From: Oceaniferula marina
GTDB taxonomy: Bacteria; Verrucomicrobiota; Verrucomicrobiia; Verrucomicrobiales; Akkermansiaceae
NCBI RefSeq assembly: GCF_013391475.1
Contig: NZ_JACBAZ010000003.1
Coordinates: forward strand, 372,001 to 436,000
Direction of reading: 5' to 3'
Length of the DNA: 64,000 nucleotides
Numbering within the stretch: the stretch's first letter is position 1; every line of letters begins with the position of its first letter. This document shows positions 1 to 8,591 of the stretch, piece by piece. Both the position numbers and the translations under genes were made by a program. Below the pieces are notes generated by a model. The model saw only the letters and a list, made by a program, of their open reading frames with translations. It was not told the DNA's origin and did not search any database.

Positions 1-1815
1 CTACGAAAATTCAACGAAGACATTCAAACCCTCGGCTGGCGGGGACTCGGACTCTGGACCCGGGGAAATATCAGTAAAGATGCCGCCGAACGGATGGTCA
101 ACTGGTCCAAACACGCCGGTATCGAATACTGGAAAATCGACGGTGGTGGCACCCAGCATTTTTATAGTTATGCTCTCAAGCAGAAGCTCTACCCCGAACT
201 GATCCTCGAATACATCTGTGGTGCCAACGGCCCACTCAATCCACAGTGGAAAGACGCTACGCGCAATAGCTATCCGTCGGTCTATGCACCGGGCGGAGCC
301 AAAAATAAAATAGCTCTCAAAATCATCCAAAACTGCGATGTGTTCAGAACCTACGATGTGGCTCCCATCCTCGTCTCCACCTCGACCATGCGCCGCATCC
401 ATGACATCCTTCGCCAAACCCAGGGGAACCCATCCTACATCGCCCAACTCAATATCCAGGACGACACCCAGGTGGCCGCCGGCATGGGCTGCCTGGTCGC
501 CGTGAAACGCCACCCGAATTACATGGAACGCACACTGGATGGCAAAGACTTTCACCACCAGATCTCCGGCAAACGCCTGATCCAGAAACGCATGAACGAA
601 GTCGAGCGCTTTGGCCGATGGCAACGTATTGCCCCGGCATTCCCTGCCGGTATCGGCAGCTACCTCGCCTCGGAAGAAGAACTGATCGATTCCTACCCCC
701 ATACCAAGCAGCACACTTGGTTCAAACCGGTCTATGGCCAGATGGTTTATCAAAGTGCCCCCGCTATCATGGCCCGCAACATGCCACTGCCAAAAGTCGA
801 AGCGTCCGCTGATGCTCCTTATGTCATGGCCAGCACCTACCCTAACGGCCCCCTCTGCGTCGCCACCGAAGGTCGCGTCAAACCGGACGATCAATGGTAT
901 CATCCACGTGCCAAAGTCACCGTCCAAGTGAAGGATGCCCATCAGCCAATCGGTGTTTTCGGACACTACCAACAACTCGTCTTGGAGTTTGACGGCCCAC
1001 TCGATGGCATCCGTCACATCTGGGCCCAGGACCTGCTGACGGAAAAAGCCGAAGACATCCGGGACCAGGTCAACATTACAGGTCACTCATTGATCATCCC
1101 GGGAAAGCTGATCGACCGCCTGGGGACATCCGCCGGCGACCCCGGAGACATTTCCGTCCCGGGACTCGTCATCCGCTTGGAAGGAGATAAACTCCCCATC
1201 GCAGGAAGCGACTACACACCAGCTGCCGCCCGCCCCTCCCGTGAGCGGGCCATTGACCGCGACCGTAGTCCGGATACAACATCAAAGGCGTCCGCCAAGC
1301 CCTCCGCAAAACTTCCCGGTTTCCACGGGAACGCAAACATCCAACAATCGGACATGGGCTACCTTGTCAGTCCGGGCACTAGCCAACCGGCAGGAAGCCC
1401 GGGCATCATCCTCAAAGAGCTGCCCAAAAAAATCTCCAGCGGGAAAACAAGCATCCAATGGAAGATGAAAGCCGCGGATCCAAATGCGGCTACAAGAAAT
1501 GGCTTTCTGGTTCTGAGCAGCGGCAAGGATGCGATGAATGCCGTCTTCGCCGGATCATGGATTGGCTCGCGCCAACTCAGCGTCTTCGAACAATCCGCCC
1601 GATGGGGTGAGGGGCTCAAAAAACCACTCAAACAAGGCGCCATCAAAGAACTCGATTGCAAAGCGGTGCTCGATATGGACGCCCGCACCCTGATCCTCAC
1701 AATCAACGGCAAGACCATCACACAAAGCTTTTCCGAGGCCATCACCACCGTCGACTACATCGGCTTTGCAGTCAAAGATGCCAAAACCGAGTTCAGCGAA
1801 CCCCGTATCCGCTAG
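1..1815 (+). CDS. Secreted glycoside hydrolase, clan GH-D-like TIM barrel plus C-terminal lectin-like domain (5' truncated)
   Basis: The frame is open to base 1, so the gene starts outside the window and 604 residues are visible. The segment 'LGWRGLGLWTRG' followed by 'IEYWKIDGG' (Asp at visible residue 47) resembles the strand that carries the nucleophile in clan GH-D enzymes (GH27/GH36 alpha-galactosidases and relatives). A later 'NIQDDTQVAAGM' could hold further active-site acids. An all-beta domain typical of the end of such enzymes follows ('GVFGHYQQLVLEFDGPL'). The last ~170 residues look like a LamG/concanavalin-type fold (strands such as 'FLVLSSGKDAMNAVFAG'). The expected reaction is release of an alpha-linked galactose or related sugar, but the exact family is not established. 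It lies 198 bp upstream of a PEP-CTERM gene on the same strand. The reading frame is secure; the function is inferred from motifs only. Confidence 0.6.
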   Translation, partial: LRKFNEDIQTLGWRGLGLWTRGNISKDAAERMVNWSKHAGIEYWKIDGGGTQHFYSYALKQKLYPELILEYICGANGPLNPQWKDATRNSYPSVYAPGGAKNKIALKIIQNCDVFRTYDVAPILVSTSTMRRIHDILRQTQGNPSYIAQLNIQDDTQVAAGMGCLVAVKRHPNYMERTLDGKDFHHQISGKRLIQKRMNEVERFGRWQRIAPAFPAGIGSYLASEEELIDSYPHTKQHTWFKPVYGQMVYQSAPAIMARNMPLPKVEASADAPYVMASTYPNGPLCVATEGRVKPDDQWYHPRAKVTVQVKDAHQPIGVFGHYQQLVLEFDGPLDGIRHIWAQDLLTEKAEDIRDQVNITGHSLIIPGKLIDRLGTSAGDPGDISVPGLVIRLEGDKLPIAGSDYTPAAARPSRERAIDRDRSPDTTSKASAKPSAKLPGFHGNANIQQSDMGYLVSPGTSQPAGSPGIILKELPKKISSGKTSIQWKMKAADPNAATRNGFLVLSSGKDAMNAVFAGSWIGSRQLSVFEQSARWGEGLKKPLKQGAIKELDCKAVLDMDARTLILTINGKTITQSFSEAITTVDYIGFAVKDAKTEFSEPRIR

Positions 1816-2013
1816 ACAGAAGCCAACCAACATCTGCGAACCAAACATGGTCGATCACACCCCTCCCCTCCTTTCCATCGATCAAATTCATTATTGAAAT
1901 ACCCAATCCAACGAAGTAATATCTGTCCTCGTTCACGCAACGATCTCTTTCTCTACCCCACCTAGGCAACTTTCACACCATCGAACATCCCCCCATTCGT
2001 CCAACATCCACTT

Positions 2014-2757
2014 ATGAAAGCTTACTCACTTTTCACCCATCTTGTCCTCCCTCTCGGCCTTACAAGTCTGGCCTCTGCCACGACCATTGCCAGTTGGGAT
2101 TTTACTTCTGCCACGAATCCTCAAAACGACACCTCTGGAAATGGCTACAACCTCAGTGTCGGGGCGGGTGTTAGCTTCAATACCACCACCGGGGCCGATT
2201 TCAATGGCACCAATAACGGGGAATTGAGTATAGCCTACAATGCGGCCCTCGAGCCAGGCTCGATCTCCGCCGGCGAAACATGGACCATCTCGCTGACCGG
2301 GGTGCAGTCCGACATGACCTCTGGTTATGGTGCCGTCTACAGCAGCAGGGACAATAACGGAGCCACCGGCACAGGTGCCATTATTTACCGCAACGGAGTC
2401 AATGGAAACTGGGAATTCTGGACTGGCACATCAAGCAACGCTTGGAACGTCATCAACAGTGGCGTCAGTGTCAGCACGAGTGCCACTTATGACCTGACCG
2501 CTTCCTGGGACGGAACCACCATGACCTTTACCGTTGACGACGGAAACAGTGAAGTCACCAACACCCTCAGCCCTGGAAATGTCGTCTTTAACAGCGGTAA
2601 CAATGGGACAGGCTTTGGCAATGGTGGTGACACCTCAAGTGAGTTTTTCTTCGACGGTCGGATTCAAAGCGCCACGATCACGGTTGTCCCCGAGCCCTCG
2701 TCTCTCACCCTGATCGGTCTTGGGTCACTCGCCCTCATCCTGCGCCGCCGCAAGTAG
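2014..2757 (+). CDS. LamG-like PEP-CTERM surface protein
   Basis: This 247-residue protein has a signal peptide (residues 1-22, 'LVLPLGLTSLASA') and one LamG/concanavalin A-like jelly-roll domain (about residues 25-215). The domain shows the usual opening 'IASWDFTSATNPQNDTSGN' and a late strand 'YDLTASWDGTTMTFTVDD'. The C-terminus is a textbook PEP-CTERM sorting tail: 'VPEPSSL', a hydrophobic helix, then 'RRRK'. In PEP-CTERM bacteria an exosortase removes this tail and routes the protein to the surface or matrix; no exosortase is in this window. The start is the first ATG of the frame and directly precedes the signal peptide. No clear Shine-Dalgarno sequence precedes it. It probably binds a glycan or acts as a surface structural protein; the ligand is unknown. 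Confidence 0.9.
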   Translation: MKAYSLFTHLVLPLGLTSLASATTIASWDFTSATNPQNDTSGNGYNLSVGAGVSFNTTTGADFNGTNNGELSIAYNAALEPGSISAGETWTISLTGVQSDMTSGYGAVYSSRDNNGATGTGAIIYRNGVNGNWEFWTGTSSNAWNVINSGVSVSTSATYDLTASWDGTTMTFTVDDGNSEVTNTLSPGNVVFNSGNNGTGFGNGGDTSSEFFFDGRIQSATITVVPEPSSLTLIGLGSLALILRRRK

Positions 2758-2772
2758 GTGGCAAATGGTATC

Positions 2773-2806
2773 AGCGTTCGAACCGAAGATCATTGGTCCG
2801 AACGCT
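2773..2806. terminator. Hairpin between convergent genes
   Basis: The arms 2773-2784 and 2795-2806 pair at 11 of 12 positions around a 10-base loop. It sits 16 bp after the PEP-CTERM stop and 26 bp from the GH20 stop on the other strand, as expected for a shared terminator. Only a short T-stretch (TTTT at about 2820-2824) follows on the + strand, so its strength is uncertain. Confidence 0.45.
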
Positions 2807-2831
2807 CATTTGGGCACCGCTTTTATGCGTG

Positions 2832-4826
2832 CTATTCCCCGGCACGGATTTTCACCTCACCGTGAGAATCCGTTCCGCCATTGCCTTTGATTCTAGCACG
2901 GACTGTGTATTTCGCCCCTTGCTTGAACTCCGGCAATTTGAGCTTGTAAACAATCCCTTTTAACTGACCACCGCTGAAGGCTTCGTGTTTGTCTTTTGCC
3001 ACGGGCTTTCCGTCTTCCAATAAGCTCACCTCACTGATATCCAGAGCGTGGGTTCCTTTTTGATAAAGGAAAACCACCTCATACTGGCCAGCGGCTGTGA
3101 TTTTACCCTCCGTGGAGAACTCAAGCTCCTTCCAATCCGCAGGTGTTTTGGCTGGATTCCAGCCGTCCACCTTGACGTGGTTGAAAAAATCCTGGGCACT
3201 CAACTTCGCCACCTGGTCCTTGGCATAACCAATCCCCTGGATGTCCCAGCGCTTGAGCTGCCCGTCCATCGTCTGCTTAAAGGCATCGAAATCTTTATTC
3301 TCCAGCTGCGTCCATCCGACTTCCGCATAGGCTGCAAGGCGAGGGTAGATCTGAAATTCCATCCGTTCGACGGTCGGGATCCACTCACCCCACATTTGGC
3401 AGCCCAGACCGATGATGCGCTTCTCCTCCTCTGGGCTTAGACCGTTTAGGATCGGGTTAAAGCCATAGGCTTTTCCTAGTGAAATACTGCCATATCCGTA
3501 GTCGAGGTAGGTGTAGGAATGGAGAGAGTTCACAATCGTATGCCCGTCCACGACGGCACGTTTGGCTAGCTTCGGGCTGCCCTTCCAGAAATGCACCACC
3601 GTGTCCTTGTCGAGTTTGGCGGCCTTGGCGGTCTGGCCTCCTTTCAGGAAGCCGTGTAAATCATCGCCGAGGATTTCATTCCAGCCCATGATGTTGCGTC
3701 CTTTTTTCTGCACAATATCCGCCATGCGGTTGGTGAAATAAAGCTGCACATCCGCCATGGTTTTAAGCTTTTCACGCTTCATCAACTCTTTGATCGCCTT
3801 ACTGGACTGCCACTGCTCAAACTTCACTTCGTCTCCACCAATGTGAACGATCCGGGAAGGAAACAACTCAATCACCTCATCCAAGACATCGCTGAGGAAG
3901 GTATACACAAACTCAGACGATGGATCATAGACATCCAGCGCCTTGCCAAACACGGTCATCACCTCAATCGGCTTTTTGTTGGTGCCCAGCTCCGGGTAGG
4001 ACGCAATGGCCGCACAGGCGTGCCCCGGCATCCCGATCTCAGGAACCACCGTGATATGGCGTGCCTTGGCATAGGCCACGATATCTTTGATCTGCTCCTG
4101 AGTGTAAAACCCCTCGTGAGGCTCCCCCGAACGCTTTGAACTTCCCCAGCCACCCGTCTGGGTGTCGGTCCGCTTGCTGCCAATCGTCGTCAGCTTCGGG
4201 TATTTTTTGATCTCGATCCGCCACCCCTGGTCATCGGTCAGATGCCAATGAAACACGTTCATTTTTAGGGCCGCCATCTGGTCGAGCAGCTTTTTGACTT
4301 CTTTCTCACCCTTGAAATGGCGCGCTTCGTCGAGCATAAACGCACGCCAGGCAAAGCGTGGCTGGTCCTGAACCTGCACGCAGGGAAGCGACCAGTCAGC
4401 TTCCACTTTGTTCCGGGAAACAATTTCGTCCGGAAGCAATTGCAACAGCGATTGCACACCGTAATAGACTCCGGCTGGAGTCGACGATTTGATCAGAGCA
4501 CCTTTGGAAACCACCTGCAAGCTGTAGCCTTCCGGCCCCAGGGATTTCAACGACGGATCCAGAGCCAGCATGACCTGGGGCTTGTCCGTTCTGTTTTGTT
4601 GAATCGACAACTTCATCCCAGTGGCAGGAGCAAGCGCATCGCGTAGAGCCTTCGCCTCATTCTCCAATGCCGCCGGAGCCACAATCAGCGTATCCGCCGT
4701 CAGTGTAAAGGTTCCCTGCTTCAACTCCGTAGAGCTTGGCTTCGGAAGAATCAAATTCGGTTTTGTCTCCGCTGAAACCACCGGCAGGGATAAACAAGTC
4801 ATCAGTAAAACAAGGCGTTGCATCAT
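2832..4826 (-). CDS. GH20 beta-N-acetylhexosaminidase, secreted
   Basis: This 664-residue enzyme removes terminal beta-linked GlcNAc or GalNAc from glycans. A signal peptide occupies residues 1-19. A GH20 N-terminal alpha/beta domain (about 25-150) ends in 'GVYYGVQSLLQLLP'. The TIM barrel shows the family landmarks 'FHWHLTDDQGWR' (192-203), 'VPEIGMPGHA' (261-270) and 'HIGGDEV' with the catalytic Asp332-Glu333 pair used in substrate-assisted catalysis. A further ~130-residue beta domain (about 535-664) follows the barrel. The second Met is equally possible as a start; an 'AGGGTGA'-like purine stretch ('tagggtgac') lies just upstream. The gene follows the LamG gene 4933-5745 by 106 bp on the same strand, so the two may be co-transcribed. 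Length and motifs match the family well; only substrate preference is open. Confidence 0.95.
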   Translation of the reverse strand: MMQRLVLLMTCLSLPVVSAETKPNLILPKPSSTELKQGTFTLTADTLIVAPAALENEAKALRDALAPATGMKLSIQQNRTDKPQVMLALDPSLKSLGPEGYSLQVVSKGALIKSSTPAGVYYGVQSLLQLLPDEIVSRNKVEADWSLPCVQVQDQPRFAWRAFMLDEARHFKGEKEVKKLLDQMAALKMNVFHWHLTDDQGWRIEIKKYPKLTTIGSKRTDTQTGGWGSSKRSGEPHEGFYTQEQIKDIVAYAKARHITVVPEIGMPGHACAAIASYPELGTNKKPIEVMTVFGKALDVYDPSSEFVYTFLSDVLDEVIELFPSRIVHIGGDEVKFEQWQSSKAIKELMKREKLKTMADVQLYFTNRMADIVQKKGRNIMGWNEILGDDLHGFLKGGQTAKAAKLDKDTVVHFWKGSPKLAKRAVVDGHTIVNSLHSYTYLDYGYGSISLGKAYGFNPILNGLSPEEEKRIIGLGCQMWGEWIPTVERMEFQIYPRLAAYAEVGWTQLENKDFDAFKQTMDGQLKRWDIQGIGYAKDQVAKLSAQDFFNHVKVDGWNPAKTPADWKELEFSTEGKITAAGQYEVVFLYQKGTHALDISEVSLLEDGKPVAKDKHEAFSGGQLKGIVYKLKLPEFKQGAKYTVRARIKGNGGTDSHGEVKIRAGE

Positions 4827-4932
4827 GTCACCCTATTACAGCCGAAACGAAAGAAAAGTAACAGAACGATGAAAATAAACCTACCGATGATAAAAATCAC
4901 CTCAGCTGCTCACTCCCCTCAAATGGATGATC

Positions 4933-5745
4933 TCACGGAAGCACAATCGACAATCCCCCAAAGGAAAGCACTGCTCCCACACGCATTTCGGCTGGAGGCT
5001 CATCCACCGCCACGTGCTCAGACAACCATTGGATCTGACTAGGCCAAAGGGGACCATCATACAAGGCCACATCATCCAGACTACAGTGCATGGCGTGCCT
5101 GGCATTACCGAAGCGCGATGCCAGTTGCATACAGCTGATCTTACCCTCTCCGGTATAAGCAGCTTTGCCTTGAAACGCACCATCGATAAAAAGGCTGATA
5201 AACTCTCCGTCACTCACCACCCCCAGATGATGCCACTGACCATCGTTAATCGTTTTGGACCCAACGACATCATCGCTCTCAACGCCTCCAAGCCCCCCAA
5301 AATTAACCAAGCTCACCGAGGCTTCATGATTTTTCATCAATAAAAACAATTTCCCATTGCCGCTTCCCAACGAAATAAAGTCTTTATCGAAACTCTGGTC
5401 GTTCACATCCGTCCGAACATGCAAGGACAAGGAAAAGCCAGATACATCCAAGCCGGCATTACCCAAGCGATGGGTCCAATACCCCGCAGACGCGGGAGGA
5501 AACATAGCCGCCCCCGCAAATTTGCCAGTGGTCACGGGCTCGGCCCCACGATAACTCGCCCAAGGAACCTCCGCGCTTCCACCATTCCGTAATACCTTCT
5601 GTGCGTCATCCATGGTGTAGTGCAAGACCATCGCCGCCTGAACAGACCCCGCGAACAACATAAAAAGCAGGTAACGACAAACAAAGTAGACACGAGCAAT
5701 CACCAACATAACAACTGAAGATATACCATTGAGAGCCGCTTGCAC
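4933..5745 (-). CDS. Secreted LamG-like domain protein
   Basis: The open frame gives 270 residues from a GTG codon. The true start may be one of two later ATG codons, beginning 'MLVIARV' or 'MLFAGSV', because a hydrophobic signal-like stretch ends at 'GSVQAA' near residue 38. The mature part is a single LamG/concanavalin-like domain: it opens 'MVLHYTMDDA', contains 'SGFSLSLHVRTD' and 'GQWHHLGVVSDGEFISLFIDG' (the classic LamG core strands), and ends 'SLDDVALYDGPL', the usual final strand. The last ~30 residues have no PEP-CTERM tail and no membrane helix, so the protein is probably released or periplasmic. It precedes the GH20 gene by 106 bp on the same strand, which suggests a carbohydrate-binding partner role. 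No enzyme motif is visible. Confidence 0.75.
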   Translation of the reverse strand: MQAALNGISSVVMLVIARVYFVCRYLLFMLFAGSVQAAMVLHYTMDDAQKVLRNGGSAEVPWASYRGAEPVTTGKFAGAAMFPPASAGYWTHRLGNAGLDVSGFSLSLHVRTDVNDQSFDKDFISLGSGNGKLFLLMKNHEASVSLVNFGGLGGVESDDVVGSKTINDGQWHHLGVVSDGEFISLFIDGAFQGKAAYTGEGKISCMQLASRFGNARHAMHCSLDDVALYDGPLWPSQIQWLSEHVAVDEPPAEMRVGAVLSFGGLSIVLP

Positions 5746-5845
5746 ATATCAAATTTCAAAAGATCTCCGATGCAAAAACCGGCCGCAGGGAGAATCAAAC
5801 ATATCCTCTTACACCAAGTAGTAAAACAGACGGGACGATAGCCGA

Positions 5846-5932
5846 GATGAATGAGTTCTTTGGTAAGGCGCGACGAAGGAATGGTGCGGGCACCATGACT
5901 AAGGAGAAACAAAGCCAAAGGAGTCATTCATC
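5846..5932. repeat. Nested inverted repeat
   Basis: The outer arms 5846-5863 and 5915-5932 pair at 16 of 18 positions. Inside the 51-bp interval a second, perfect 7-bp palindrome (5881-5887 / 5890-5896) forms its own hairpin. The element could be an RNA structure, a REP-like or MITE-like repeat, or a cruciform regulatory site. Only one copy was noticed in the window. Confidence 0.5.
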
Positions 5933-6012
5933 CGGAACTCTCATGGATCACGCAGTGCTTTTCCACATACCTCAACAACGATCAATCGTCTCGTCTGTTT
6001 TGCGGAGTGGTA

Positions 6013-6041
6013 TTACGCGTTGTTACCCATAGACCGCGTAA
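6013..6041. promoter_or_regulatory. Candidate operator dyad upstream of GH2 gene
   Basis: Perfect 7-bp arms TTACGCG (6013-6019) and CGCGTAA (6035-6041) are separated by 15 bp. The half-site centres are 22 bp apart, about two helical turns, as for many dimeric repressors or activators. It ends 72 bp before the GH2 start codon. No regulator gene is in the window, so the role is inferred from symmetry and position only. Confidence 0.3.
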
Positions 6042-6113
6042 GAAAAACGGGGATTTGCCTATTCCTGTGTAACTCTTCAGACTAAAAGAAATGCAGACAA
6101 CCACTATCCGAAC

Positions 6114-8456
6114 GTGAAACATTCCATCACTCTCAGAACCATCCTCGTTCTCATCACCATGCAGCTTCCCCTGCATGCCCAACAAGACACGGACACGCAA
6201 TCGTTCAACAAAAACTGGCAATTCCGTATTGATGCCTCCAAGGCTTGGCAATCGGTCACCCTGCCCCACACCGCCAAACTTGAGCCCTACATTTCCAATA
6301 ACATGTGGATGGGCGAATGTACTTATCAAAAAGACATCCCCTACGAGCCATCCTGGAAAAACAAAAAAGTCTTCCTCGAGTTCGAAGGAGCGATGGGCAT
6401 TGCCAAGGTTTCGCTGAATGGCAAACTTCTCACCACCCATTACGGCGGCTACATGGGTTTCCAAATCGACCTCACTGATCACCTTGTGGAAGGCCGCAAC
6501 CGACTCGAGGTCGCTCTCGATAACCGAGAAAACAGCAACTACCCACCCGGCAAGGAATACCGCCGGCTCGACTTCAGCTGGTTCAGCGGTCTCTACCGCA
6601 ACGTCAAACTGAATGTTACGGACAAACTCCACATCAGCCATGCCATCGCTGCCAATCAACAAGGTGGTGGCGGCATCTTTGTTACCTATCCGAAGGTCTC
6701 CAAACAAGCCGCCAGCGTGCAAATCAAAACCCACGTCGCCAATGATCACAACAACCCACAAAATTTCTATCTCGATCACTCCCTCTGGCAAAACGACCAA
6801 CGCATCACCGGAACCAAACTCACTCCGACCACCCTCAATGCCGGCGACAACCGACACATCACCCAAACGATCGAACTCAAAAATCCACAGCTCTGGAGCC
6901 CTGCTTCGCCTCACCTCTACACGCTAAAAACCCGACTCATCGGCCCCGGTAAAAAAATCATTTCCGAATCTTCCCAACGCATTGGCATCCGCCACATCAG
7001 CTATTCCGCCGACGGCTTTTTGATCAATGGCCGCAAACTCTATCAGCGCGGCACCAATCGACACCAGGAATTTCCCTACCTCGGCTACGCCGCCTCGGAC
7101 GAAGCCCAGTATCGCGATGCCGTAAAAATCAAAGAAGCCGGATTCGACATCGTCCGCCTCTCCCACTATCCGCAATCCCCGGCCTTCATGCGGGCCTGCG
7201 ACGAACTCGGCCTGATGGTGATCAACTGCATCACCGGCTGGCAGTTTTTCAAGGACGGTGAATTTGCCCAACGCTCGCTGCAAGAAGCCCGCGAAATGAT
7301 CCGCCGCGACCGCAACCACCCCTGTGTTGTGCTCTGGGAAACCAGCCTGAACGAAAGCGGTATGCCCGCCTGGTTCCTGAAACAACAACACGAAATTGTC
7401 GATCAGGAGTACCCCGGCGACCAGAGCTTCAGCGGAGCCTGGAAGGATGGTCCGCACGATGTTTTCCTACCTGCACGCCAACACGGGAAAGGACCCAAAT
7501 TCTGGGACGACTGGCAACACGGCAACAAACCCGCCTTCACCGCTGAATACGGCGACTGGGAATACTACGCCCAAGCGGCAGCCAACTTCAACCAGGACGG
7601 AGCCAAAGAACTGAAAAAAGAGGAAAGCACCAGCCGCCAACTCCGCAAACACGGCGAAAAACGCCTGCTGCAGATGGCCCTCAACTACCAAGAGTCCCAC
7701 AACCAGAACCTGCGCGGAAAATCCATCATCGGCGATGCCAACTGGCTGATGTTCGACTACAACCGCGGCTACGCCAACGACCACTGCAGCTCGGGCGTCA
7801 TGGACCTCATGCGGCTACCCAAATTTGCCTATTTTTTCTACCGCAGCCAACGTCCGCCCAGTGAGTCCTCCGATCACTATTCCTCCGGCCCCATGGTCTT
7901 CCCCGCTACCTACTGGAATGAGTCATCCAGCCCGCAGGTGCGCGTGTTCTCAAACTGCGAAACCGTTACGGCCTACCTCAACGGTAAAAAAATGGCGACT
8001 CAGACTCCGGATCAAAATCGCTTTTCCACCCACCTTTCCCATCCTCCATTCACCTTCGATTTCAAATCCTTCACCCCCGGCAAGCTGAAATTTATCGGAT
8101 CAATCAAAGGCAAACCCGTCGCCGAACACACCGTCAGCACCCCGGGTAAAGCGGCAGCACTCAGACTCCACGCCGACAACAGTGGCCACCCCTTGCGACC
8201 CAACGACAACGACTTCCTTTTTGTCTACGCCTCCGTCGTCGATGCCCAGGGAACGGTCATCCCCGGCGCGACTCCCCTCCTCAGCTTCAGCAGCGAGGGT
8301 GGGCAGATCATCGGCCCAAATGAGATCCACGCAGAGGCCGGCATCAACGGCATCCTGCTGCGCAGCCACCAGCATGCCAAAGAAATCACGGTAAAAGTCA
8401 GCAGCCCCGGCCTGAAACCCAGCGAACTCCGCATTCAAACCAAGCTGGCTGATTGA
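6114..8456 (+). CDS. GH2 beta-galactosidase-like glycoside hydrolase, secreted
   Basis: This 780-residue enzyme reads from a GTG start directly before a signal peptide (residues 1-22, ending 'LPLHAQ'). The domain order is that of GH2: a sugar-binding jelly roll (about 30-170, with 'MWMGECTYQKDI' and 'DFSWFSGLYRNV'), an immunoglobulin-like domain (about 180-290), then the TIM barrel opening 'FLINGRKLYQRGTNRHQEFP'. The acid/base is Glu414 in 'TSLNES' and the nucleophile is Glu478 in 'FTAEYG', the expected strand-4 and strand-7 positions. Two beta domains fill residues ~590-780 ('VRVFSNCETVTAYLNGKK'), as in agarolytic or host-glycan GH2 enzymes of Bacteroidota and Verrucomicrobiota. It probably releases beta-linked galactose; beta-mannosidase or beta-glucuronidase activity is less likely but not excluded. 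The GH110 gene follows after 135 bp on the same strand. Confidence 0.92.
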   Translation: MKHSITLRTILVLITMQLPLHAQQDTDTQSFNKNWQFRIDASKAWQSVTLPHTAKLEPYISNNMWMGECTYQKDIPYEPSWKNKKVFLEFEGAMGIAKVSLNGKLLTTHYGGYMGFQIDLTDHLVEGRNRLEVALDNRENSNYPPGKEYRRLDFSWFSGLYRNVKLNVTDKLHISHAIAANQQGGGGIFVTYPKVSKQAASVQIKTHVANDHNNPQNFYLDHSLWQNDQRITGTKLTPTTLNAGDNRHITQTIELKNPQLWSPASPHLYTLKTRLIGPGKKIISESSQRIGIRHISYSADGFLINGRKLYQRGTNRHQEFPYLGYAASDEAQYRDAVKIKEAGFDIVRLSHYPQSPAFMRACDELGLMVINCITGWQFFKDGEFAQRSLQEAREMIRRDRNHPCVVLWETSLNESGMPAWFLKQQHEIVDQEYPGDQSFSGAWKDGPHDVFLPARQHGKGPKFWDDWQHGNKPAFTAEYGDWEYYAQAAANFNQDGAKELKKEESTSRQLRKHGEKRLLQMALNYQESHNQNLRGKSIIGDANWLMFDYNRGYANDHCSSGVMDLMRLPKFAYFFYRSQRPPSESSDHYSSGPMVFPATYWNESSSPQVRVFSNCETVTAYLNGKKMATQTPDQNRFSTHLSHPPFTFDFKSFTPGKLKFIGSIKGKPVAEHTVSTPGKAAALRLHADNSGHPLRPNDNDFLFVYASVVDAQGTVIPGATPLLSFSSEGGQIIGPNEIHAEAGINGILLRSHQHAKEITVKVSSPGLKPSELRIQTKLAD

Positions 8457-8500
8457 TGAATCACCATTGACTTAAGCTGAGCACTTGGAACTTCAAACGC

Positions 8501-8527
8501 CTAGAATTCCGCAACTGCGGATTCTAG
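8501..8527 (+). terminator. Hairpin in the GH2-GH110 gap
   Basis: The stretch 8501-8511 pairs with 8517-8527 through a single bulged T and a small loop. It lies 45 bp after the GH2 stop codon and 65 bp before the GH110 start. No T-run follows, so it may be an attenuating or RNA-stabilising hairpin rather than a true intrinsic terminator. Confidence 0.35.
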
Positions 8528-8591
8528 AACCGTCACAGCGCTTGCTACTGCCAGCAGGCTCTGTATATATGAACTCAACATAGCAATCGAT

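Larger units (their letters stand above)
5746..6113. other. Divergent intergenic region, 368 bp
   Basis: This space separates the minus-strand LamG gene from the plus-strand GH2 gene. Short open frames of 61 and 75 codons occur but have no recognisable protein features. What can be seen is a nested inverted repeat at 5846-5932 and a short perfect dyad at 6013-6041, listed separately. I could not find a convincing -35/-10 pair for either gene. Confidence 0.6.

Noticed and set aside
1-1086. 361-codon open frame on the - strand
   Set aside because: Antisense to the clan GH-D-like glycosidase, which has convincing enzyme motifs; the antisense product has none.
5700-5927. 75-codon open frame on the - strand in the divergent gap
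   Set aside because: It overlaps the inverted repeat and the start of the LamG gene and shows no recognisable protein feature.
5982-6914. 310-codon open frame on the - strand
   Set aside because: Antisense to the N-terminal half of the GH2 enzyme and without protein features.
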